The notes: generated by a model not told the origin, from the letters alone. Shown: positions 50,467 to 60,094, numbered from the stretch's first letter. The stretch is DNA of 64,000 nt from Candidatus Gastranaerophilales bacterium (GCA_944323255.1 CALURU010000006.1:1-64000); one strand, 5' to 3'. Program-made: numbers and translations.

Positions 50467-52116
50467 ATGGGGCAGGAAGCAGTAGCAGCAGAAGAGTGGA
50501 AGTTTAAATTAAATCCGTGGGTAACAATGATCCCGCTTATGATTTCAATTTTTATGTTTGCTCTGGATGAAACTATTTCAAACGTTGCACTTCCATATAT
50601 GGCAGGAACTTTTTCCATTAGTCATAACGAATCAACCTGGATTATTACCAGCTACCTAGTTGCCAGCGGTGTTGTAATACCGACTGTTGATTTTTTCAGT
50701 AAATTGATGGGCAGAAAACAATACTTTATGATGAGTATTGTAATTTTTACCATTGCATCAGTTCTGTGCGGAATATCAAATTCTATGGCAATGATATTGT
50801 TTGCAAGAATTTTGCAAGGCGCAGGCGGTGGCGGAATTCTTCCTGTTGTTCAGGCTATTATTTTCGAAATTTTTCCTAAAGAAAAATTACCTGCAGCAAT
50901 GGCAGTATTTGGTCTTGGTGTAATTGTTGCACCTATTATGGGACCGGCTCTCGGCGGGTGGATTACCGAGAATTGGTCTTGGCCTTTTATCTACTTTATT
51001 AATATTCCTTTCGGTATAGTTGCGTTTTTCTTAACACATAAATATGTTGAAGAACCACCTTATTCAAGAAAACAAAAAAATGTTACTATGGATATGTCGG
51101 GCTTCTTTTTCCTTGCACTCTGGCTTTTAACATTACAGGTCGTTTTAGACAAAGGTAATGATGCGGACTGGTTCGGTGCACCTTGGATTTGCAAACTATT
51201 TACTGTATCAATGATATCCTTTCTTATTTTTGTATTTATTCAGGTTAAAAAAGGAAAAACGAAGACCGGCTTGATCGATTTATCTATATTAAAGAATCAT
51301 AACTTTTTAATCGGTACAATGGGGCAGATGGTTTTGATGGCTGTAATGATGTCATCCGCATCAATTTTACCGTCAATGCTTCAATCGCTTCTTGGCTATA
51401 CGGCATTTTTAAGCGGTATTTCCATGGTTCCCCGAGGCGCAGGCTGTTTATTGGCTTCAATTCTTTGCGGTGTATTTGTGTCGAAAATAGGTATTCGCCC
51501 GGTCGTAATTGCAGGGCTTATTACTCTTGCTATTTCAGGCTTAATGCTGGGTGAAATTAATACCAATATTTCTCTTGCGGATATTGCGTTTCCAAACTTT
51601 GTATTCGGGCTAGGTATGATTCTTGCAATGGTTCCTCTGTCAAATATTTCCTGCGCAACTTTGCCAAAGGAAGCGCAGACAAATGCTGCCGGTGTTCAAA
51701 ACTTGCTTAAAAATACGAGCGCTGCAATCGGTACTTCTATTGCAACAACAATGATTACCAGGTTCTCGCAGGCGCACCAGTACACGATGATTAAGTTTTT
51801 GACAGACACGAACCACGTTTTTTCAGAACGGGTTCAAGCAATGATGGGCTCTTTTTCATCACTTGTTGATCCGCAAACCGCTATGTATATGGCACAGGCT
51901 CAAATTCATAATATCCTGAGGCAGCAGGCGACTCTCTGGGGATATGTTGAAACATTCAGATATTATGCGGTTGCTGTAGTATTTATCCTGCCGTTTGTAT
52001 TGTTCCTCTATGAAGGCGATAAGGAAAAGAAATACGAGGCAGAAGAAGCTCTGGAAGAAAAACTTGAGCATGAAAAAGAAGCTCATATGGAAGAAGAGAA
52101 AAAGAAGAATATTTAA
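50467..52116 (+). CDS. DHA2-family MFS drug exporter (EmrB-like)
   Basis: A 549-residue, 14-helix proton-driven exporter. The N-terminus FKLNPWVTMIPLMISIFMFALDETISNVALPYMAG carries the DHA2 motif, then FARILQGAGGGGILPVVQAIIFE and GPALGGWITENWSWPFIYFINIPFG (motif C). The start is at 50467 (AAAGGA upstream), not 50389. No EmrA adaptor is next to it. The tail is acidic and ends KKKNI. A strong terminator follows. Confidence 0.93.
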   Translation: MGQEAVAAEEWKFKLNPWVTMIPLMISIFMFALDETISNVALPYMAGTFSISHNESTWIITSYLVASGVVIPTVDFFSKLMGRKQYFMMSIVIFTIASVLCGISNSMAMILFARILQGAGGGGILPVVQAIIFEIFPKEKLPAAMAVFGLGVIVAPIMGPALGGWITENWSWPFIYFINIPFGIVAFFLTHKYVEEPPYSRKQKNVTMDMSGFFFLALWLLTLQVVLDKGNDADWFGAPWICKLFTVSMISFLIFVFIQVKKGKTKTGLIDLSILKNHNFLIGTMGQMVLMAVMMSSASILPSMLQSLLGYTAFLSGISMVPRGAGCLLASILCGVFVSKIGIRPVVIAGLITLAISGLMLGEINTNISLADIAFPNFVFGLGMILAMVPLSNISCATLPKEAQTNAAGVQNLLKNTSAAIGTSIATTMITRFSQAHQYTMIKFLTDTNHVFSERVQAMMGSFSSLVDPQTAMYMAQAQIHNILRQQATLWGYVETFRYYAVAVVFILPFVLFLYEGDKEKKYEAEEALEEKLEHEKEAHMEEEKKKNI

Positions 52117-52130
52117 GGGTTTAATGTTTT

Positions 52131-52171
52131 TAATAAGGGGGCGCAGCCTTTTAGGCTGCGCCCCCTTATTA
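52131..52171. terminator. Strong bidirectional terminator
   Basis: Near-perfect hairpin AATAAGGGGGCGCAGCC/GGCTGCGCCCCCTTATT between convergent emrB-like and TonB-C/TPR genes. Confidence 0.92.
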
Positions 52172-52181
52172 AATCAACTTA

Positions 52182-52988
52182 TTATAGTGCAGCTTTCCTG
52201 TTAACCAGATCGTTTCTGTAGCGCTTGTAATTATTATTCAATTCAGTCAGCGCAATTGCTTTATCGATGGCTTCGATAGCTTTTTCGTAATCGCCTGCAA
52301 TTTCGTAGGAATGCGCAAGGTTAAAATAGGAATAAGGTGACTGCTCCATTTCTGCAATCAATTTACTTGCCATTATTCGTTTTTGGTCGTACTTTGCTTT
52401 AAGCCTTTTGGATTCATTCAAATCTTCTTCAGCGCCTGCTGTATCGCCGAGGGCTCTTTTAATTTTACTTCTTTTTCCGTAAAGAAAATATGCATTTGTG
52501 TCACCCTGTACTTCTTCAATTGCTTTATTTATGTAATCCAGAGCGACTTTATTATTTACATTAAAGAACTTGTCTGCATTTGCCAGATAGTTTTGCATGT
52601 CGTAGGTTTTGACTATTGAGGTATCGAAGGAGTAGTTTATGGTGAGCGAACCTTTCGAGGTATTTGCGGGGAAATGATCGAAGGGTGATGATTTTCTGAT
52701 AGCTTCCAGCGCAGATTCATCGAATACTAGATCTCCGGAACTTTCGACGATTTCGCTTGAATACACATCGCCGCTCCTTGTCAGACTGAATTTTACCAGC
52801 GCATGCCCGTTACGTTCCATACATTCGGGCGGATTCCAGCTTTTTTGAATTTTTCCGTTGAGGGCGCTCATGTAACCCGAAAAATCATTTTGCAGGGTTG
52901 TATTGCCTTCTTCCGCAAAAGAATTGACGGTAGAGAAAAGCATAAGACTTATGCATAAAAGCGCAAAATTTTTAAAACCTACTCCCAT
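52182..52988 (-). CDS. TonB C-terminal/TPR exported protein
   Basis: A 268-residue exported protein. The signal peptide (FKNFALLCISLMLFSTVNSFAEE) is followed by a TonB_C-like domain (HALVKFSLTRSGDVYSSEIVESSGDLVFDESALEAIRK) and then two or three TPRs (NAYFLYGKRSKIKRALGDTAGAEEDL, YFNLAHSYEIAGDYEKAIEAIDKAIAL). Likely a periplasmic protein-protein adaptor. TAAAAT ends 6 nt before the ATG. Confidence 0.85.
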   Translation of the reverse strand: MGVGFKNFALLCISLMLFSTVNSFAEEGNTTLQNDFSGYMSALNGKIQKSWNPPECMERNGHALVKFSLTRSGDVYSSEIVESSGDLVFDESALEAIRKSSPFDHFPANTSKGSLTINYSFDTSIVKTYDMQNYLANADKFFNVNNKVALDYINKAIEEVQGDTNAYFLYGKRSKIKRALGDTAGAEEDLNESKRLKAKYDQKRIMASKLIAEMEQSPYSYFNLAHSYEIAGDYEKAIEAIDKAIALTELNNNYKRYRNDLVNRKAAL

Positions 52989-52994
52989 AGTTAT

Positions 52995-53000
52995 ATTTTA
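52995..53000 (-). promoter_or_regulatory. -10-like TAAAAT, 6 nt before TonB-C/TPR ATG
   Basis: Hexamer TAAAAT ends 6 nt before the start codon on the minus strand. Confidence 0.45.
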
Positions 53001-53471
53001 TACAAAAGCCAGGAAAGTGTAAATATTATTCAGTACTGCTTCTGCAAATTTTTCTTTCATTGTGACTCTGTCTATGTTTGGCGAAAGTAAAATTTTGTAA
53101 ACCTGATGTTTATTCGGGGTAAAGATTGCGGAATACATTAGTCCGACAGGTTTTTCGGCGCTTCCGCCTGTAGGACCTGCAATACCGGTAGTTGAGACGC
53201 AAATATCGGAATTAGTAAGTTTGTAGAGTCCCTGCGCCATCTCGAAAGCGCATTCTTCGCTGACTGCACCGTGTTTTTGTAATGTATCGGAACTTACTCC
53301 GAGTATTCGCTGTTTTGCTTCATTTGCATATGTTACAACGTTTAGGGTAACATATGCCGAGCTTCCGCTGATGTCAGTAAGTTTGGAGCTTAATAACCCT
53401 CCTGTGCAGGATTCTGCAGTGGAGATGGTTAAGTTTTTTTGAATAAGAATTTCTGCAATCTTTTTTTCCAT
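52998..53471 (-). CDS. pncC: Nicotinamide-nucleotide amidohydrolase (CinA C-terminal, PncC)
   Basis: A 157-residue stand-alone CinA C-terminal domain, which deamidates nicotinamide mononucleotide in the pyridine nucleotide cycle. Motifs: STAESCTGGLLSSKLTDISGSS (catalytic Ser), VVTYANEAKQRILGV, TTGIAGPTGGSAEKPVG. A TACAAT box ends 6 nt before the ATG. Confidence 0.95.
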   Translation of the reverse strand: MEKKIAEILIQKNLTISTAESCTGGLLSSKLTDISGSSAYVTLNVVTYANEAKQRILGVSSDTLQKHGAVSEECAFEMAQGLYKLTNSDICVSTTGIAGPTGGSAEKPVGLMYSAIFTPNKHQVYKILLSPNIDRVTMKEKFAEAVLNNIYTFLAFV

Positions 53472-53477
53472 GCTTTT

Positions 53478-53483
53478 ATTGTA
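53478..53483 (-). promoter_or_regulatory. -10-like TACAAT, 6 nt before pncC ATG
   Basis: Hexamer TACAAT ends 6 nt before the start codon on the minus strand. Confidence 0.45.
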
Positions 53484-53571
53484 ATATTTTGTAAAACAAA
53501 AGGCAATTTTTGAAACAAAAATTTGTTTATATATTTAGGGAATTAAAAAAGTTCAATTAACAGGGGATAAT

Positions 53572-54006
53572 ATGACAAGTTCAATATTACCGGCATTGAT
53601 TAATAAGACGGGAAAACTTCCGTCATTAAAGAAAGCAACGGGCGGCGCAATGTTAACCGCTGCATTTTGCCTGATGGATTTTGTCAATGTTCCCGGCGCT
53701 TTTGGTTTAAAATACAATACAGAAGGCGAGAAGGTTGAGGGGACAAATTGGAAATCAGGTTTGAAGGAGTTGGGCAAATCCGCAATCAGGTGTGCGGGTT
53801 ATATAGCGGTTCCGGCAGCGATTTTGGGAGCGGCATCTGGCGCAGGAGTTATAGTTGCGGGGCTTGCAGGCGCTGCATCATTCGGGTCGGCATTTGCACT
53901 GGGTAAAATTTTTGAGAAACTTTTGCCGGATGAAAAACTGCTTGTGGAGGAAGCTTGCAGGGAAAAAGGTATTGATATAAATGCGCATATTGATAAGACA
54001 GCCTAA
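53572..54006 (+). CDS. Unknown glycine/alanine-rich membrane protein
   Basis: A 144-residue protein. Residues about 20-45 and 75-115 are hydrophobic, with Gly/Ala zippers (AAILGAASGAGVIVAGLAGAAS), then a short acidic helical C-terminus. No family recognised. AGGGG lies 7 nt before the ATG. Its end overlaps a small converging ORF. Confidence 0.6.
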   Translation: MTSSILPALINKTGKLPSLKKATGGAMLTAAFCLMDFVNVPGAFGLKYNTEGEKVEGTNWKSGLKELGKSAIRCAGYIAVPAAILGAASGAGVIVAGLAGAASFGSAFALGKIFEKLLPDEKLLVEEACREKGIDINAHIDKTA

Positions 54007-54149
54007 TTTTTCTGATTCTTGTATTTTTTGTCTTCTTCAACCCACACAAGCGTAATCGTAAGCGGCGTTGATTCGAACGGATTAGAAGCAGCTTTGTCAT
54101 ACTTATTTATTTTTCTGTTAACCAATTTAAAAAAACTTGCCAATTTCAT
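54003..54149 (-). CDS. Possible 48-aa protein
   Basis: MKLASFFKLVNRKINKYDKA, then NPFESTPLTITLVWVEEDKK and a Lys/Asn tail, 48 residues. The aromatic-rich central stretch looks coding, but no ribosome-binding site is clear and no family is recognised. It converges with the 53572 gene, whose stop codon it overlaps. Confidence 0.35.
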   Translation of the reverse strand: MKLASFFKLVNRKINKYDKAASNPFESTPLTITLVWVEEDKKYKNQKN

Positions 54150-54245
54150 ACTTATATATTGGCACCGGACTTAGTGAGATAAATTACCCCAAATGCTAAA
54201 ATCATCCGTAAGAAAGTATTAAGCAGAAAGTATCAAAAAAGTTTG

Positions 54246-54413
54246 TTAGTGGAAATTTCTAAGCGCAAAATCTATGCATTGCACAATAATTTCATTGCGG
54301 CTTATATCTGTTTCGCTTGCGAGTTCGTCTAGAACTCTTAGAGTATCAGAGTTTAGTCTTATGCTGATAACGACCTTTTCCCGCTTAATTGGTTTAAATT
54401 TCTTTGGTATCAT
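54246..54413 (-). CDS. Ribbon-helix-helix DNA-binding protein
   Basis: A 55-residue protein: basic N-terminus (MIPKKFKPIKREK), then the RHH core VVISIRLNSDTLRVLDELA and SETDISRNEIIVQCIDFALRNF. The beta strand (VVISIRL) and two helices match the CopG/Arc fold. TATAAT lies 9 nt before the ATG, with no Shine-Dalgarno. It lies upstream of and divergent from the prepilin-like genes, which it may regulate. Confidence 0.8.
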   Translation of the reverse strand: MIPKKFKPIKREKVVISIRLNSDTLRVLDELASETDISRNEIIVQCIDFALRNFH

Positions 54414-54539
54414 ACTAGATTTATTATATTTGATTTACTAAAATTATCATATGTTTAAAAATCGAATACAGTAAGTAATTGATTTTATAATTAAATATGT
54501 TATCATGATTGTATAGTAAATATAAGGTACAAAACACAT

Positions 54540-56180
54540 ATGGTAATGAGAAGAAAAGCTGGCGGATTCACACTTGCAGAAATCCTTATAACTCTGGTTA
54601 TTATAGGGTTTGTAGGGGCGCTTGGCATACCGATGCTCGGTCAGACAAAGCTGAAAAAACCAGTTGAAATAAAAGCCGCACACGGGACTGTTGAATGTTT
54701 TTGGAGCGGCGGACATTTGTACCAATGGGAAGCCAATAATCGAGAGAATAAAAACGGGGAATTAAAAGAAGTAACAGATGCTTGTTATTTCTCAGCTCCA
54801 TCAGCGAATTTCTTTGTAATACAAACTATAGGTGCAGGAGGAGCTGGCGCTGTTGGAATAGGGTACAATGCAAACAAGCCTTGGTATACAAATGCCACTG
54901 TTAATGTCAGCGGAAATATATCTGTTGACAATAATTTTCTATCAAGTATTACGGATGAAAATGTCCCAGATTGGGTAAGGGAAGAATGGAATAAGCAATG
55001 GTGGGATTCTTCTAAATATGTTGAATACGAATTAGATTCACCTCTTGGAGCTTCGGGTAACGGCGCATGTCTCCCTATGAGAATAGATACTACAGGAAAT
55101 GAGTATAATGACTGTTCTATGGACTGTGTTATAGATATAAACATGTGTCCGGAATCTTGTTTAATGAGATATGAAGCAAACGGCGGAAATTCCGGCAGGG
55201 GTGGACGTTACAGACTCAGAACAAAAATCTATTATGATCCGGAGGGTTTGCAGGATGCAGTAGAATTTCTAAGCACGACTGAAGAAACTACACTAAGAAT
55301 CGGAAGTAAGTATGCAACTCTCAAACCTTCCGGTGACGGTACTGATGGCGAAGTTGATGATATAAATTATTTCCCGCCAAGAGAGGTTAATGGTGTCAAT
55401 GGCGACAACTTTAAAACAACATATGGTGTTAATGAATATTTCCAAATGTCAGGAATGGAAGTTTCAAATATGCAAGTACTAAATAATGCCCAACCTGGAG
55501 GCAAAGGGTGCACTTCTTCCAACAGACAGGCGGCATCCGGCAGCATAAGATCTGTAACTGGCTCTATACCTTATTATACCCAGTCTCTGGCTATAAAAGC
55601 CTTTTTTGGTCTAGCCGGTGAACCGGGTTCATCCACAACAAAAATTTTTGAAAGATTACCTTCGGGTACTTCGTTTAAACTAGTACCGGCAAAAGATACC
55701 TCGGAATCTTCTAAACTTTACGTTAAAAATGATGAAACAGGTAACTGGGATTTGTTGATGAATGCAGCATCCGGCAGTGACAGCTATGCAAGAACAGAAA
55801 CAATCGCTGTAGAAAAAGATGACTTGCCATTTCCACGCAAGTATTATCCATATTCATTCCGTGGTTCATATCCGGAGATTACAATTGCAACAGGTGCAGG
55901 CTATAGATCATATATTAGCGCAGCACATATGAATCCGGGAAAAGCGGGTTCTGGAGCACATCCTATTGTTACGCATGTTGAAGGAACAGCCGTTCACAGA
56001 ATCAATAATATTGTAACTGGAAATGAAACTATACAACCTGTAGCTGCTGACGATGCAAATAAAAGAGAATGTTTTGATGGTACTATCTACAGTTTGCCAG
56101 AATCAGGATACGGACATTTACCGGAAGCTTGCGGTGGTGAAACAGCAGGAGAACCCGGTGCAATAATAATAGCCTGGTAA
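54540..56180 (+). CDS. Long prepilin-like glycine-rich protein
   Basis: A 546-residue protein with a class III prepilin signal (KAGGFTLAEILITLVIIGFV) and a Gly-rich, Cys-containing passenger (GAGGAGAVGIG). It ends GEPGAIIIAW, much like the next gene (SGVIIISW). The mature pilin-like part is far longer than a standard type IV pilin. Followed by a second such gene 22 nt downstream. Exported by the type IV pilus/type II secretion machinery, and may form a surface fibre or adhesin. Confidence 0.8.
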   Translation: MVMRRKAGGFTLAEILITLVIIGFVGALGIPMLGQTKLKKPVEIKAAHGTVECFWSGGHLYQWEANNRENKNGELKEVTDACYFSAPSANFFVIQTIGAGGAGAVGIGYNANKPWYTNATVNVSGNISVDNNFLSSITDENVPDWVREEWNKQWWDSSKYVEYELDSPLGASGNGACLPMRIDTTGNEYNDCSMDCVIDINMCPESCLMRYEANGGNSGRGGRYRLRTKIYYDPEGLQDAVEFLSTTEETTLRIGSKYATLKPSGDGTDGEVDDINYFPPREVNGVNGDNFKTTYGVNEYFQMSGMEVSNMQVLNNAQPGGKGCTSSNRQAASGSIRSVTGSIPYYTQSLAIKAFFGLAGEPGSSTTKIFERLPSGTSFKLVPAKDTSESSKLYVKNDETGNWDLLMNAASGSDSYARTETIAVEKDDLPFPRKYYPYSFRGSYPEITIATGAGYRSYISAAHMNPGKAGSGAHPIVTHVEGTAVHRINNIVTGNETIQPVAADDANKRECFDGTIYSLPESGYGHLPEACGGETAGEPGAIIIAW

Positions 56181-56202
56181 CAGATTTTAATAGGGGTAAA
56201 TA

Positions 56203-58281
56203 ATGAAAAAAATAAATAAATTGAAAAAAGGTTTCACTTTAGTAGAATTAATGATATTTTTCGTTTTTATATCATTAGTTCTTGCTGCATCTACTCCAAT
56301 TATTACAAAAAGAATCCGCTATATTCCTGATAGAGTTCCTCATGGAAAGTTTGTATGTTATGGTGGTTCTCATGAACTATATAATAACTCAAGACTTATT
56401 GAATCCGGTTCAGGTTGCAACTTTAAACCGCCTAAAAAGGCAACACTTTTCAAAATTGAACTTATTGGTGCAGGTGCAGGTGGATACCAATGGGATCAAA
56501 GTGTAGAAGAGTTTATGGAAACAAAAACAAAAGATTTTGCTCTATCAGAAGTTCAATCTGTATGTAGCATAAAGGGAGAAGGCGTTACCTGTCCGCCTAA
56601 TGCAATCCTAAGAGAAGTTTTGAAAGGAGCACCTTTCACAATCGCAACGAGGTCACCATCTGCAGCAGCCGGAGAAGATGTCACGGAAACATATGTTGGT
56701 GTAGCGTATCCGAGTATTTCATACGGGGTTGAATGTTGGAAACCAACACCGTATGAATGTACAAAAACAAGAATGGTGAAAAAAGATACCGGTGAAAAAG
56801 ATGAGGAAGGAAACACTATCTATGAAGAAGTCGAAGAAGAATATCAAACAACTTGTTATACAACGCAGGCAGAAGATAATGCACTGGATTTATACACCTG
56901 TTCTGAAATTAATTCTGCAATATCTTCTATTGCAAGCAATATTTCTTCTCAAAGAAACTGCGGGGCAAATGACTGGTGCAAAACACTTGCTAATGAAAAC
57001 TTTATATCACCATACAAACAGCAGGTTGCATGGTTTGATGGCATGATTAACGGATTTGGAAGTCCGGGGCTTGTTGCTCGAGGTGCAGGAGCTCCGGGAG
57101 GTTCCGGAGTCGGATTATATGTTGATGGATATATTGATTTTTGTGATCATACACATTATCTCTCTAATGCTTGTCCGCACGGAAATACACAGGATGAACG
57201 TTATGTGAAAGATCAAGATGTACGCTCTTATCTAAGCAGTTTGTTTACAAAATCTTATAAAACAGGAACTGTAAGTGGAATTGGTGATTGCGCCAATATG
57301 AATTACACAGCCTGGTATACTTTTCCTGATACAAAAGTTGAGGAATCAACTTACAGACATGGTGAAAATGGTAAACAACCAAGATACTATGCCGCAATCA
57401 GCACCTGGGCAAATGGTTCTACACAGTGTGTTACAAATGTAGATTATCCTACAGGCGGTGAAGGCGGATGGATAAGAATTAACGAAGGTTCAAGTATGAT
57501 ATACGGAAGCAACAGCACCGGCAGTGTTCTAGCGGGAAAAGATGCAACAGAAGCTACCTTTGGTACAAATTTTGGTCCATATAAAGTTAATGCTGGTGAT
57601 GCTGTAACATCTAAACCGAGCTTGAGTGTGTATACTTCACTTAGCGCAAGACGTCATACAGTAGGTCAAGGAGGGGGGGCTGCAGAAACACCTGTAGTCC
57701 GCTATGTTACACAACTTGATGATGATTGTTCTTTCTTTGTTGCTTCAGGAGGTCCGGCAATAAATAAAAACGTTACTTCTAAAATGATAAAACAACTAGA
57801 AGAAAATCTTGATACCAGTTTACGTTGCAATGATTCAACTCTTTATTTGAGTGCAAAAGGTGGTTCTTATAATCCAAGTACATATTCTAAAACTTATCAC
57901 GGGTTTGATTATATACTTACGGATGGACGTTATCAAGCGGGGAATGGTGGAAATGTGTCATCAATGGAGACTGTTGATCCAGGTGGAATCTCACCATATA
58001 TTCCAAGCGATATATTCTCTAAATATGAATTGAACAACATACATCTAAGTAATAGTCCAAATGCAGTTGGTGCAGGCGGCAGCGGCAATAGAATAGACGA
58101 TCCGTGTCTATATCCATATGGTGAATATAAAGTCCGCAGTTTATATGGTTCTACTACATATAGAGAACGCAGAAGGCAAATAGATAGAACAGAAGATCAA
58201 CAGACTAAGTGTGATGAAAGATCTTTACGTAGAGAAAATGCAACAAGCGGTTCGTCCGGTGTTATCATAATATCCTGGTAA
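56203..58281 (+). CDS. Very long prepilin-like glycine-rich protein
   Basis: A 692-residue companion of the preceding protein: prepilin signal KKGFTLVELMIFFVFISLVL, Gly/Ser/Thr/Asn-rich passenger with many Cys (GAGAGGYQWDQ, GARGAGAPGGSGVG) and the tail SGSSGVIIISW. Same operon. A hairpin terminator follows at 58334-58367. Both proteins probably make up one extracellular assembly. Confidence 0.8.
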   Translation: MKKINKLKKGFTLVELMIFFVFISLVLAASTPIITKRIRYIPDRVPHGKFVCYGGSHELYNNSRLIESGSGCNFKPPKKATLFKIELIGAGAGGYQWDQSVEEFMETKTKDFALSEVQSVCSIKGEGVTCPPNAILREVLKGAPFTIATRSPSAAAGEDVTETYVGVAYPSISYGVECWKPTPYECTKTRMVKKDTGEKDEEGNTIYEEVEEEYQTTCYTTQAEDNALDLYTCSEINSAISSIASNISSQRNCGANDWCKTLANENFISPYKQQVAWFDGMINGFGSPGLVARGAGAPGGSGVGLYVDGYIDFCDHTHYLSNACPHGNTQDERYVKDQDVRSYLSSLFTKSYKTGTVSGIGDCANMNYTAWYTFPDTKVEESTYRHGENGKQPRYYAAISTWANGSTQCVTNVDYPTGGEGGWIRINEGSSMIYGSNSTGSVLAGKDATEATFGTNFGPYKVNAGDAVTSKPSLSVYTSLSARRHTVGQGGGAAETPVVRYVTQLDDDCSFFVASGGPAINKNVTSKMIKQLEENLDTSLRCNDSTLYLSAKGGSYNPSTYSKTYHGFDYILTDGRYQAGNGGNVSSMETVDPGGISPYIPSDIFSKYELNNIHLSNSPNAVGAGGSGNRIDDPCLYPYGEYKVRSLYGSTTYRERRRQIDRTEDQQTKCDERSLRRENATSGSSGVIIISW

Positions 58282-58333
58282 AAGACTTATATTATTATCA
58301 AATTACCATTAATCCAGCGGTGTATAACCGTTA

Positions 58334-58367
58334 GAAGGGAAAGTGAATACATTTTCCCTTTTTCTTT
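58334..58367 (+). terminator. Terminator of prepilin operon
   Basis: AAGGGAAAGTG-AATA-CATTTTCCCTTTTTCTTTTT hairpin and T-run, shared with the converging miaA end. Confidence 0.8.
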
Positions 58368-59216
58368 TTATATCCTAATCTCCAGTGCAGGATTTTTTCT
58401 GAACCACGTTAACTGGCGTTTGGCATAATTTCTTGTATGCTGTTTCAACTTATCCGCAGCCTCTTCCAGAGTCCATTTCCCGTCCAAATATGCCAGAATC
58501 TCCTGATAACCTATCGTGCAAACAAAATTTTTTATTCTGCCGTGCTTTTTTAAAAGGTATTTTGTCTCATCAACCAAACCCATCTCCAGCATTTCATCAA
58601 CTCTTCGATTTATTCTGTCATACAATTCCTGTCTTGAATTAAGTTCGGGCATACGCCAATCTACCTCAAATTCCGGCTCTTTTTCTATCTCCATTTCCGA
58701 TATAGGTTTTTTTAATAAATTTATAACCTCTAATGCCCTTACAATTCGGCGTTTGTTCGCATCTTTCAAGCGCTCATACGTTTTGCCGTCCAGCGCTTCT
58801 AATTCCTGCAACAACTCTTCCTTATCTTTTTTGTCCAACTCTTCCCGCAAAGCATAATCTGCCTCTACTCTCGGCAAATTGTAATGCTCAAGAAGTACAC
58901 GCAAATACAAACCCGTTCCTCCCGCAACTATCGGAATTTTTCCCCTTGAAGCTATATCGTATATCATTTTTTTTGCTTCGTCATAATAGTTGCCGACCGA
59001 ATAATCAAATTCCGGCTCTACAATATCAATCATATAATGCGGAATCCCCGCACGCTCCTCTTCTGTCGGTTTTGCAGCAGCAATGTCAAAACCTTTATAT
59101 ACAAGCCTTGAATCCGCTGAAATGATCTCGCCGTTAATTTCTTTGGCAAGTTCTATCGCCATCTTAGTTTTCCCGCTAGCTGTTGGTCCTACTACTGCTA
59201 TAACTTTCTGTTTCAT
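58368..59216 (-). CDS. miaA: tRNA dimethylallyltransferase
   Basis: Isopentenylates A37 of UNN-reading tRNAs, 282 residues (short end of the family, ~300). P-loop VVGPTASGKTKMA (7-19), DSRLVYKGFDIAAAKPT, GGTGLYLRVLLEHY, and the C-terminal QHTRNYAKRQLTWFR. A TATCAT box ends 6 nt before the ATG. Divergent from the TPR/NHL gene, with no Shine-Dalgarno in either. Confidence 0.95.
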   Translation of the reverse strand: MKQKVIAVVGPTASGKTKMAIELAKEINGEIISADSRLVYKGFDIAAAKPTEEERAGIPHYMIDIVEPEFDYSVGNYYDEAKKMIYDIASRGKIPIVAGGTGLYLRVLLEHYNLPRVEADYALREELDKKDKEELLQELEALDGKTYERLKDANKRRIVRALEVINLLKKPISEMEIEKEPEFEVDWRMPELNSRQELYDRINRRVDEMLEMGLVDETKYLLKKHGRIKNFVCTIGYQEILAYLDGKWTLEEAADKLKQHTRNYAKRQLTWFRKNPALEIRI

Positions 59217-59222
59217 ATTTAC

Positions 59223-59228
59223 ATGATA
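59223..59228 (-). promoter_or_regulatory. -10-like TATCAT, 6 nt before miaA ATG
   Basis: Hexamer TATCAT ends 6 nt before the miaA start codon on the minus strand. Confidence 0.5.
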
Positions 59229-59249
59229 CCGTAAAATCGAAAACTATGT

Positions 59250-59255
59250 TATAAT
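59250..59255 (+). promoter_or_regulatory. -10 TATAAT, 6 nt before TPR/NHL ATG
   Basis: Perfect TATAAT ends 6 nt before the ATG at 59262. The earlier ATG at 59256 abuts the box, so 59262 is the likely start. Confidence 0.55.
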
Positions 59256-59261
59256 ATGCCT

Positions 59262-60092
59262 ATGTTAAAGAAATTTCTTGCATCAATTTTACTTTTACTA
59301 TCAATTTCTGTATATGCAGCAGAAATTCCTATCGATGCAAAACTCGATTACAATCAGGGTATTGACTTTTACAAACTCGGAATGTACGAGAGAGCTATAG
59401 AATCTTTCCGCTCCGCTGTAAGAACTTATCCGGATTATATTGATGCTTACTATAATCTCGCTGCGGTACTCGAATACCTTAAACAATACGCAGAAGCGCT
59501 ATCAGTTTATAAACAGGTTTATTTGAGAAACCCTAATGACTATGAAGTAATCTACAAGCTGGCTCTTATGAGCTCTAAGCTCGAAGATTACACCAAAGCG
59601 GCAGAATATTTAAAACTTATTCCGGAAACCAGCAGCTATTACAAAAGAGGGCAGGAACTCGCAGAATCTATAAAAGTTTCCACAACTCTTCCTGCGCCGC
59701 AGGCTAATGCACCTTCTAAAGCCGCAACAAAATCCGGAATCTATGAAAATATTCTCTCACCTACCGGCATAACTTCCGATAACTCCGGAAATATTTATGT
59801 CGCAACTTTTTCGGACAACACTATTATAAAAATATCACCGGACGGAAAGCGGCAGGTTTTTGTAAAAAGTTCGCTCATAAGCGGTCCGATAAGTCTTGCA
59901 GCCGATGGTTTAGGAAATATTTATGTCTCAAATTACAACACCGGAAATGTAGTTAAAATCACACCTGCAGGTGCTCCTTCAGTATTGGTCTCAAAACTCG
60001 ACAAGCCTTACGGGCTGCATGTTGACGGAAACATGCTCTTTATCACCTGCCAGGGCTCAAATTCGGTCTACAGACAAAAAATTGCAAAATAA
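59262..60092 (+). CDS. Exported TPR plus NHL-repeat protein
   Basis: A 276-residue exported protein: signal peptide MLKKFLASILLLLSISVYAAE, then three TPRs (about 25-130: LDYNQGIDFYKLGMYERAI, AYYNLAAVLEYLKQYAEAL, VIYKLALMSSKLEDYTKAA), then NHL-like blades (GITSDNSGNIYVATFSDNTI, LAADGLGNIYVSNYNTGNVV). Probably a periplasmic scaffold or sugar-binding sensor. Confidence 0.85.
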   Translation: MLKKFLASILLLLSISVYAAEIPIDAKLDYNQGIDFYKLGMYERAIESFRSAVRTYPDYIDAYYNLAAVLEYLKQYAEALSVYKQVYLRNPNDYEVIYKLALMSSKLEDYTKAAEYLKLIPETSSYYKRGQELAESIKVSTTLPAPQANAPSKAATKSGIYENILSPTGITSDNSGNIYVATFSDNTIIKISPDGKRQVFVKSSLISGPISLAADGLGNIYVSNYNTGNVVKITPAGAPSVLVSKLDKPYGLHVDGNMLFITCQGSNSVYRQKIAK

Positions 60093-60094
60093 AA

